Assembly: GCA_035575095.1 (NCBI GenBank)
Contig: DATLYF010000110.1
Coordinates: forward strand, 1-22,419
Direction: 5' to 3'
Length of the DNA stretch: 22,419 nucleotides
Source of the DNA: DATLYF01 sp035575095
Lineage (GTDB): Bacteria > Pseudomonadota > Gammaproteobacteria > Competibacterales > Competibacteraceae
The position numbers were made by a program, and so were the translations under genes. Below are positions 15,552 to 22,419 of the stretch, piece by piece. How positions within the stretch are numbered: the first letter of the stretch is position 1; each line of letters begins with the position of its first letter. Below the pieces are notes generated by a model. That model made no database searches. It saw nothing but the letters and a program-made list of their open reading frames with translations, and had not been told where the DNA came from.

Positions 15552-15580
15552 TTTACCCTGCTGCCGTCAAACTTTATAAT
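15552..15580 (+). promoter_or_regulatory. Sigma-70 promoter of guaB
   Basis: A perfect -10 box TATAAT (15575-15580) is preceded at the ideal 17-base spacing by TTTACC (15552-15557), a 3/6 match to TTGACA. The region is an AT-rich island between divergent xseA and guaB in otherwise GC-rich DNA. Transcription would start near 15587, giving a leader of about 30 bases before the ATG at 15617. I see no PurR-like palindrome. Confidence 0.75.
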
Positions 15581-15616
15581 TTTTTGTTTATTTAAAGCCA
15601 GCGCCAGGACAATCCC

Positions 15617-17080
15617 ATGCGTATCGTTCAAGAAGCCCTCACCTTCGACGACGTCCTGCTGATTCCCGCCCGTTCTGAAGTGCTGCCCAAGGAAGTCAGC
15701 CTCAAGACTCGCCTGACCCGCGACATCACCCTCAACATCCCGGTGATCTCGGCGGCCATGGATACCGTGACCGAATCGTCCCTGGCCATTGCCATGGCCC
15801 AGGAAGGTGGCATCGGCATCATTCACAAGAACATGTCCATCGAGCGCCAGGCCGGCGAAGTGCGCCGGGTCAAGAAGTTCGAGAGCGGGGTGATCAACGA
15901 CCCCATTACCATCGGTCCCAACGCCACTATCCGCGATCTGCTCAAGATCACCCGCGAGCACGGCATCTCCGGCGTACCGGTGGTGGAAGGCGAGGACCTG
16001 GTGGGCATTGTCACCAGCCGCGACGTGCGCTTCCAGACCAACCTCGATGTCCCGGTGAGCACGGTGATGACGCCCAAGGAGCGCCTGGTGACGGTGCGCG
16101 AAGGGGCGGAGCGCGGCGAGGTGCTGGCTCTGCTGCACAAGCACCGCATCGAGAAGGTGCTGGTGGTCAACGACCGCTTCCAGTTGCGCGGCATGATCAC
16201 GGTGAAGGACATCCAGAAGTCCAGCGACTTCCCCAACGCCTGCAAGGACCAATACGAGCGCCTGCGCGTGGGGGCGGCGGTGGGCACCGGCGCCGGTACC
16301 GACGAGCGCATCGAAGCGCTGGTGGCGGCGGGGGTGGACGTGATCGTGGTAGACACCGCCCACGGCCATTCCCGCGGCGTGCTGGAGCGGGTGCGCTGGG
16401 TCAAGAAGCACTTCCCCGAGGTGCAGGTGATCGGCGGCAACATCGCCACCGCCGCCGCCGCCCTCGACCTGGTGGAGGCGGGCGCCGACGCGGTCAAGGT
16501 GGGCATCGGCCCCGGTTCCATCTGCACCACCCGCATCGTCGCCGGCGTCGGCGTGCCGCAGATCACCGCCGTATTCAACGTCGCCGAAGCGCTGCGCAAG
16601 GCTGACGTGCCGGTGATTGCCGACGGCGGCATCCGCTACTCTGGCGACCTGGCCAAGGCCATCGCCGCCGGCGCCTACAGCGTCATGGTGGGCGGCCTGC
16701 TGGCCGGCACCGACGAGGCCCCGGGCGAGGTGGAGCTGTACCAGGGCCGCTCTTACAAGGCCTACCGCGGCATGGGCTCGCTCGGCGCCATGGCCGAGGC
16801 CCACGGCTCCTCCGACCGCTACTTCCAGGAAGGCAGCAACGCCGACAAGCTGGTGCCGGAGGGCATCGAGGGCCGCGTGCCCTACAAGGGTCCGATGGCC
16901 GCCATCGTCCACCAGCTGCTGGGCGGGCTGCGCGCCAGCATGGGCTACGTCGGCTGCCGCAGCATCGAGGAGATGCGCACCAAGCCCGAGTTCGTGCGCA
17001 TCACCAACGCCGGTGTGCGCGAGTCCCACGTCCACGACGTGCAGATCACCAAGGAAGCGCCCAATTACCGGGTGGATTGA
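15617..17080 (+). CDS. guaB: Inosine-5'-monophosphate dehydrogenase
   Basis: 487 residues, the standard length. It oxidises IMP to XMP with NAD+, the first committed step of GMP synthesis. The catalytic loop has Cys303 in GPGSICTTR. The (beta/alpha)8 barrel is interrupted by two CBS domains at about 93-205 (for example GISGVPVVEGEDLVGIVTSR), which bind purine nucleotides. VIADGGIRYSGDLAKAIAAG, the phosphate-binding and flap region YRGMGSLGAM and the C-terminal GLRASMGYVGC are all in place. AGGA at 15606-15609 lies 7 bases before the ATG. It is followed by guaA after a 128-base gap that holds a folded repeat, so the two are probably one operon. Confidence 0.99.
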   Translation: MRIVQEALTFDDVLLIPARSEVLPKEVSLKTRLTRDITLNIPVISAAMDTVTESSLAIAMAQEGGIGIIHKNMSIERQAGEVRRVKKFESGVINDPITIGPNATIRDLLKITREHGISGVPVVEGEDLVGIVTSRDVRFQTNLDVPVSTVMTPKERLVTVREGAERGEVLALLHKHRIEKVLVVNDRFQLRGMITVKDIQKSSDFPNACKDQYERLRVGAAVGTGAGTDERIEALVAAGVDVIVVDTAHGHSRGVLERVRWVKKHFPEVQVIGGNIATAAAALDLVEAGADAVKVGIGPGSICTTRIVAGVGVPQITAVFNVAEALRKADVPVIADGGIRYSGDLAKAIAAGAYSVMVGGLLAGTDEAPGEVELYQGRSYKAYRGMGSLGAMAEAHGSSDRYFQEGSNADKLVPEGIEGRVPYKGPMAAIVHQLLGGLRASMGYVGCRSIEEMRTKPEFVRITNAGVRESHVHDVQITKEAPNYRVD

Positions 17081-17088
17081 GGCGAGAG

Positions 17089-17187
17089 CCTCACCCTAAA
17101 CCCTCTCCCGTTGGCGGGAGAGGGGACGACCCTGCAGTGTCCCCCTCGTTTCCCCCTCTCCCTCTCGGGGAGAGGCGCAGGGTGAGG
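17089..17187. repeat. Paired-hairpin palindromic element between guaB and guaA
   Basis: An outer inverted repeat, CCTCACCCT (17089-17097) and AGGGTGAGG (17179-17187), encloses two hairpins. The first is CCCTCTCCCG (17101-17110), loop TTGG, CGGGAGAGGG (17115-17124). The second is CCTCTCCC (17155-17162), a 5-base loop, GGGAGAGG (17168-17175). All three stems are perfect. The layout resembles the REP/BIME class of dispersed palindromes. It fills almost the whole gap of the guaBA operon. No T-run follows, so it is unlikely to be a full terminator; it could act on mRNA stability or partial termination. Confidence 0.85.
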
Positions 17188-17208
17188 GGGCGGAACCAGC
17201 GAAAGCCC

Positions 17209-18783
<1,575 letters not shown>

Positions 18784-18936
18784 TCCCAAATTTAACCGCC
18801 GTGCGCCGCGGCGGAGCAACTCGGCTTGCCGGTGGCCGCCCAGTGAGCCCGCGCCGCACGCCGAACCTTTGCCTCTCGATCGCCGGGTTGGATGTCGAAT
18901 GTTGTATTACCTAGCGATGATCGAGTGAGAGCGCAG

Positions 18937-19245
18937 ATGATCACCTTCCGCGGTGAGCATGTCGGCAGCATCATGATGTTCGACGACGTCGCCATTACTC
19001 TGCTGCGTATGATGGGCATGAGCGGTCGGCGCCAGGGGGCGATCCTGCCCGAGGATATTCCCGAAGCCCTGGAGCGGCTGCAGACGGCGCTGGCCGAGTA
19101 CCGCCCGCCGCCCTCGCCACGCCGCGAGGAGGACGAAGAGGACGAGGCCGAACCTGTGATCAGCCTGAACCAGCGCGCCTATCCGCTGATCGTTCTGCTG
19201 CGCGAGGCGCTGGCCACGCGCTCTTACGTGACCTGGGGACCGTGA
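18937..19245 (+). CDS. DUF1840-family protein
   Basis: 102 residues from the ATG at 18937. A start at 18892 would add 15 non-conserved residues. MITFRGEHVGSIMMFDDVAI followed by LLRMMGMSGRRQGAILPEDI matches the DUF1840 pattern (a short N-terminal beta-strand, the MF-DVA motif, then GAI..EDIP.AL..L). The middle part is a proline- and acid-rich linker, with PPPSPRREEDEEDEAEP at about 65-81. A hydrophobic helix follows, with SLNQRAYPLIVLLREAL. The family is small, mostly beta- and gammaproteobacterial, and of unknown function. Its TGA overlaps the GTG start candidate of tadA, giving a GTGA junction and suggesting translational coupling. The gap between guaA and this gene (18784-18936) shows no clear promoter. 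Confidence 0.82.
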   Translation: MITFRGEHVGSIMMFDDVAITLLRMMGMSGRRQGAILPEDIPEALERLQTALAEYRPPPSPRREEDEEDEAEPVISLNQRAYPLIVLLREALATRSYVTWGP

Positions 19246-19757
19246 GCGTCCCTACCGCTATGACGCCGACCGAACAGGACATCCGCTGGATGATGCGCGC
19301 CCTGGAGCTGGCGAGCCATGCCCAGGCCGAGGGCGAGGTGCCGATCGGTGCCCTGGTGGTGCGCGGCGACGAGGTGCTGGGCGAGGGCTGGAACCGCCCC
19401 ATCGGCGCCTGCGATCCCACCGCCCACGCCGAGATCGAGGCCATTCGCCGGGCGGCGCAACGGCTGGGCAACTACCGCCTGACCGGCTGCGTCCTGTACG
19501 TCACTCTGGAGCCCTGCCCGATGTGCGCCGGGGCCATGCTCCACGCCCGCATCGAGCGGGTGGTGTACGGCGCCGGCGATTCCCGCAACGGCGCCGCCGG
19601 CACGGTGTGCAACATCCTTCAGACTCCCCAGTTCAATCACCGTGCCGAGATCACCGGCGGCGTGCTCGGCGAGGAGTGCGGTGAGCTGCTGCGCGCCTTC
19701 TTCCGGGCGCGGCGCGGCCGGGACGGGATGTCCGCCGCTAAGGCACCGGGCTCGTAA
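19242..19757 (+). CDS. tadA: tRNA-specific adenosine deaminase TadA
   Basis: 171 residues from the GTG at 19242, or 165 from an ATG at 19260; the N-terminal difference is not conserved. TadA deaminates A34 to inosine in tRNA-Arg(ACG), an essential step for decoding CGN codons. The zinc and catalytic motifs are HAE (His62, Glu64) in DPTAHAEIEAIRRAA and PCPMCAGAM (Cys92 and Cys95). The C-terminal region GAAGTVCNILQTPQFNHRAE matches the TadA-specific segment that contacts the anticodon loop, which separates it from other cytidine deaminase-like enzymes. It is the last gene of the guaBA-DUF1840-tadA string; tadA also lies near guaA in Pseudomonas. Confidence 0.96.
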   Translation: MSVPTAMTPTEQDIRWMMRALELASHAQAEGEVPIGALVVRGDEVLGEGWNRPIGACDPTAHAEIEAIRRAAQRLGNYRLTGCVLYVTLEPCPMCAGAMLHARIERVVYGAGDSRNGAAGTVCNILQTPQFNHRAEITGGVLGEECGELLRAFFRARRGRDGMSAAKAPGS

Positions 19758-19933
19758 CTCGCACAGACCCCACGGCGTCTATCACTCGCGAGGTGGGAGA
19801 ACACGGCCTAGACTCCAGGCAGGCTCCCGGGCATCGCGCCCGGTGGCGGTCGACAGGGAGGATCCCGCATTCGGATGGCGCCATGCCGGCCGGATTCGCT
19901 GCAGGTGCATCCCGCGCAGGTTGAGGAGGTTCT
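19758..19933. other. Intergenic gap between tadA and the TPR gene
   Basis: This 176-base stretch holds the upstream region of the TPR gene. I see a 6-bp GC stem, CCGGGC-ATCGC-GCCCGG (around 19828-19844), without a T-run. A full-strength ribosome binding site, GAGGAGGT (19923-19930), lies just before the ATG at 19934. No convincing promoter hexamers, small gene or RNA gene could be recognised. Confidence 0.5.
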
Positions 19934-21553
19934 ATGCCGATCCCCATGTGCATTCGCCCCTTATCGCTGGTGATTCTGTTCGCCTGTGGTTCCCTGGCGC
20001 TGGCCGATACCCCGAGCCAGGATGCAGTCCCGCTCTATGACAACCTCGGCGAGCATCACCACCCGATCACCACCCAGGTACCCAAGGCCCAGCAATATTT
20101 CGACCAGGGGCTGCGGCTGAGTTACGCCTTCAACCACGCCGAAGCCATCCGCGCTTTTACCGAGGCTGCGCGGCTCGATCCCGATTGCGCCATCTGCTAT
20201 TGGGGGATTGCGCTCGCCTATGGACCGAACATCAACGCACCGATGGATGCGGAGAGCGGCAGGAAAGCCTATGTTGCGCTGCAAAAGGCACTGGAGCTGG
20301 CGCCCAAAGCCGGCGCGGCGGAGCGTGCCTACATCGAGGCACTGACCCGGCGATACACCCAGGAGCCGCCGGCCGAGCGCGCTGCGCTCGATGCCGCCTA
20401 TGCACAGGCGATGAAGAAAGTGATCGAGCAGTATCCCGACGATCTGGATGCAGCCACCCTCTACGCCGAGGCGCTGATGGATACCCGCCCCTGGAACTAC
20501 TGGAACGCGCAGGGCGAGCCTTATCCGGAGACCCGCGAGATCCTGGCCCAGCTCGAGCGCGTGATCGAGCGCAATCCCAACCATCCCGGGGCCTGCCACT
20601 ATTACATCCATGCGGTGGAGGCGCGCTACCCCGAGCGCGCCGTACCCTGTGCCGACCGGCTCCCGCAGCTGATGCCCGGTGCCGGGCACCTCGTCCACAT
20701 GCCGGCGCACATCTATGCCCGGGTCGGCCGCTGGGACGATGCCGTTACAAGCAATGCCCACGCCGTGCACATCGATGAGGCCTACATCGCTGACCAGCGC
20801 CCCGGCGGGATCTATCCCCTGGCGTACTATCCGCACAACTACCACTTCCTCGCCTTCGCCGCGACCATGGCCGGCCGCAGCAAGGAGGCGATCGCAGCAG
20901 CGCAGGGTGTCGTCGACCACGTGCCGCTGGATGTCGCCCGCCAGGTGCCGGCTCTGGAAGCCCTGGTCCCCTATCTGGAGTTGACGCTCACCACCTTCGG
21001 GCGCTGGGACGAACTGCTGGCGCGGCCCTTGCCGCCGGCGGATCTGCGTTTTGCGACTGGCATGGCCACCTATGCACGCGGGGTCGCCCTGGCGGCCAAG
21101 GGGCGCTGGGACGAGGCGCAGGCGGCGCTGGACAAAGTGAGGGAGACCGCGGCGGCGAGCGGTGCGGGCATTGCCAAGACGGTCCTCGACATTGCCGCCC
21201 ACGCCCTGGCAGGCGAAATCGCGGCCCGGCGCGGCCAGTTGGAGGAGGCTATCGGGGCGTTCCGCCAGGCGATGGCACTGGAGGACGGGCTACCGTATTT
21301 CGAGCCGCCGTACTGGTACTACCCGATACGGCATTCGCTCGGTGCGGTGCTGCTGAAGGCCGGGCGCGCCAGCGAGGCGGAGAGTCTCTACCGGGAGGAT
21401 CTGCAACGCTTCCCCGAGAACGGCTGGTCGCTGTACGGCCTGGCGGCGAGCCTGAAGGCCCAGGGTAAGAGCGCTGAGGCCGAGAGCGTCGAGGCGCGTT
21501 TCCGGCGCACCTGGGGAAAGGCAGACATCGAACTGAGCAGCACCCGCCTCTGA
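19934..21553 (+). CDS. Secreted histidine-rich TPR-repeat protein, function unknown
   Basis: 539 residues. The Sec signal peptide is about 1-24, with likely cleavage at ALA-DT; Cys18 sits in a poor lipobox (LFAC), so a lipoprotein is less likely. The rest is alpha-helical TPR/Sel1-like repeat, for example HAEAIRAFTEAARLDPD (68-84), GRWDEAQAALDKVRETA and GQLEEAIGAFRQAMALEDG. Unusual for a plain TPR scaffold are strongly patterned histidines: HHH (41-43), HYYIHAVE (222-229), HLVHMPAHI (252-260) and HNYHFL (301-306), plus a Cys-x-x-Cys (85-88) in DPDCAICYWG. I recall the same signature in uncharacterised proteins from many phyla. The pattern suggests a metal or cofactor site on the repeat surface, in the periplasm. 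A zinc-ribbon nucleotide cyclase gene follows 103 bases later. The function is not known. Confidence 0.85.
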   Translation: MPIPMCIRPLSLVILFACGSLALADTPSQDAVPLYDNLGEHHHPITTQVPKAQQYFDQGLRLSYAFNHAEAIRAFTEAARLDPDCAICYWGIALAYGPNINAPMDAESGRKAYVALQKALELAPKAGAAERAYIEALTRRYTQEPPAERAALDAAYAQAMKKVIEQYPDDLDAATLYAEALMDTRPWNYWNAQGEPYPETREILAQLERVIERNPNHPGACHYYIHAVEARYPERAVPCADRLPQLMPGAGHLVHMPAHIYARVGRWDDAVTSNAHAVHIDEAYIADQRPGGIYPLAYYPHNYHFLAFAATMAGRSKEAIAAAQGVVDHVPLDVARQVPALEALVPYLELTLTTFGRWDELLARPLPPADLRFATGMATYARGVALAAKGRWDEAQAALDKVRETAAASGAGIAKTVLDIAAHALAGEIAARRGQLEEAIGAFRQAMALEDGLPYFEPPYWYYPIRHSLGAVLLKAGRASEAESLYREDLQRFPENGWSLYGLAASLKAQGKSAEAESVEARFRRTWGKADIELSSTRL

Positions 21554-21558
21554 TCGGG

Positions 21559-21576
21559 TGTATCCTATATGATACA
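21559..21576. promoter_or_regulatory. Palindrome TGTATC-N6-GATACA, possible operator
   Basis: Exact 6-base arms (21559-21564 and 21571-21576) surround CTATAT in an AT-rich patch that stands out from GC-rich surroundings, 5 bases after the TPR stop and about 80 bases before the cyclase start. The spacing (18 bases overall) suits a dimeric repressor or activator. A TATGAT at 21568-21573 could be a -10 box, but no -35 fits. It may instead be part of a weak transcript end. Confidence 0.4.
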
Positions 21577-21656
21577 AATACTTGGCCTCGGATGGCCGTC
21601 GGCTTTTCCCCCGGAGGCCGGGCGGGGCGGGGGTGGTGGAGGCGGACAGAGACGGT

Positions 21657-22419
21657 ATGCGCTGCGCAAGCTGCGGGTTCGAGAATCCGAGTGGAGCGAA
21701 GTTCTGCGAGGAGTGCGGCAGCAAGCTGGTGGGGACCTGCCCGCAGTGCGGGCATGAGGTGCGGCCCACGGCGAAGTTCTGCGGCGAATGCGGCGCACCG
21801 CTGGCAGCGGCGAGCGGCGGGGCAGCGCGGGCGGCGGCGCCCATCGAGTATACGCCGCCGCACCTGACCGAGCGCATCCTGGCCGAGCAGGCGGCGATGC
21901 AGGCGCGCGGTGTGACAGAGGGCGAGCGCAAGACCGTCACTGCGTTATTTGCCGACATGGCGGGCTCGACGGCGCTGATCCACGAGCTCGACCCCGAGGA
22001 TGCCCGGCGCCTGCTCGATCCGGTGCTGGCGCTGATGATGGAGGCGGTGCACCACTACGAGGGCTATGTGGCCAAGTCGATGGGCGATGGCATCCTCGCG
22101 CTGTTCGGGGCGCCGATCGCCCACGAGGATCACCCGCAGCGCGCGCTGTATGCGGCGCTGCGCATGCAGGAGGCGATGCGCCGCTACGCCGACCGAGTAC
22201 GGCTCGAGCAGGGGATTGCGCTGCAGATCCGCGTCGGAATCAATACCGGCGAGGTCGTGGTGCGCGCCATTCGCACCGACGACCTGCACACCGACTATGA
22301 CCCGGTCGGGCCCACGATCCACATCGCGTCACGCATGCAGAGCGTCGCCACCCCCGGCTCGATCGTCGCGAGCGAATACACCCATCAGCTCGCCGAGGGC
22401 TATTTCGAGTTCACGCCGC
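21657..22419 (+). CDS. Double zinc-ribbon class III adenylate/guanylate cyclase, 5' part
   Basis: The frame from the ATG at 21657 is open for 254 residues to the right edge, so the 3' part is missing. Two zinc ribbons open the protein: C3/C6 with C17/C20, and C28/C31 with C42/C45 (for example CASCGFENPSGAKFCEECG). A cyclase domain starts at about residue 92. Metal-binding Asp100 is in VTALFADMAGST and Asp144 in KSMGDGILALFG. Lys140 and Asp215 (in DYDPVGPT) are placed to bind adenine, and Arg226 is kept. The usual Asn of the VNxAAR motif is His222 in IHIASRMQS. Proteins of this group normally continue into a AAA/NB-ARC ATPase and TPR region; this is expected, not seen. An in-frame GTG at 21636 is an alternative start, and the ribosome binding site is weak. 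Zinc or redox input and cyclic nucleotide output are inferred. Confidence 0.9.
   Translation, partial: MRCASCGFENPSGAKFCEECGSKLVGTCPQCGHEVRPTAKFCGECGAPLAAASGGAARAAAPIEYTPPHLTERILAEQAAMQARGVTEGERKTVTALFADMAGSTALIHELDPEDARRLLDPVLALMMEAVHHYEGYVAKSMGDGILALFGAPIAHEDHPQRALYAALRMQEAMRRYADRVRLEQGIALQIRVGINTGEVVVRAIRTDDLHTDYDPVGPTIHIASRMQSVATPGSIVASEYTHQLAEGYFEFTP

Noticed and set aside
14150..17035. Very long minus-strand open frame covering xseA and the antisense of guaB (961 codons)
   Set aside because: Only 14150-15505 is coding (XseA). The upstream part is the reverse of guaB codons in GC-rich DNA, with low-complexity Ala/His/Gly composition, no homology and no start signal.
17077..17208. Longer N-terminus for GuaA translated through the palindromic repeat
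   Set aside because: The extra 44 residues are Pro/Arg/Gly products of the repeat; GuaA homologues start at the MTDIHSSRIL region at 17209.
18796..18814. CCGCCG-N7-CGGCGG hairpin after guaA as a terminator
   Set aside because: The stem is only 6 bp and no T-run follows, so intrinsic termination is not supported.
19961..21202. 413-codon minus-strand frame opposite the TPR gene
   Set aside because: The plus-strand frame has a signal peptide, repeats and a perfect ribosome binding site. The reverse frame shows no recognisable features.

Overview
The window is about 22.4 kb of GC-rich, gene-dense bacterial chromosome. The gene families and their order point to a gammaproteobacterium: a GspG-to-GspN type II secretion block, xseA divergent from guaB-guaA, tadA close behind guaA, and a MobB-MoeA pair. 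A Chromatiales/Ectothiorhodospira-like or Pseudomonadales-like lineage would fit, but nothing here fixes the genus. No rRNA, tRNA, CRISPR array, insertion sequence or phage gene was found. The largest gap between genes is about 180 bases, so no stretch over 300 bases lacks a gene.

Layout. (1) 1-5027, minus strand: a type II secretion operon read as gspG-H-I-J-K-L-M-N, with gspN cut by the left edge. It is tightly packed, mostly with 4-base start/stop overlaps. It starts at gspG; gspC, D, E and F are not next to it. (2) 5189-6061, plus: a YiaD-like glycine-zipper/OmpA lipoprotein with a repetitive Tyr/Gly/Gln/Pro tail. (3) 6139-9582, minus: a DUF6231-like methyltransferase-fold protein, a PlpD-type patatin fused to a POTRA and outer-membrane barrel, and a YgjP-type zinc metallopeptidase that overlaps the patatin gene by 4 bases. 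(4) 9660-11496, plus: mobB-moeA, molybdenum cofactor biosynthesis. (5) 11524-13753: an MFS exporter divergent from a LysR regulator that probably controls it. (6) 13779-15505, minus: xseA followed by an EmrE-like SMR transporter. (7) 15617-18783, plus: guaB and guaA (IMP to XMP to GMP) behind a clear sigma-70 promoter. A 99-base paired-hairpin repeat lies between the two genes. (8) 18937-19757, plus: a DUF1840 protein whose stop overlaps the possible GTG start of tadA. (9) 19934-22419, plus: a secreted histidine-rich TPR protein and, cut by the right edge, a class III nucleotide cyclase with two N-terminal zinc ribbons.

Most of the window is housekeeping or standard cell-envelope machinery. 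The parts most worth a second look are the His-rich TPR protein with its neighbouring zinc-ribbon cyclase (19934-22419), the folded repeat inside the guaBA operon, the patatin with an Ala-x-Ser-x-Gly nucleophile elbow, and the type II secretion block lacking C-F. I see no clearly new multi-gene system. The TPR/cyclase end is the best candidate, but it is cut off by the window edge.
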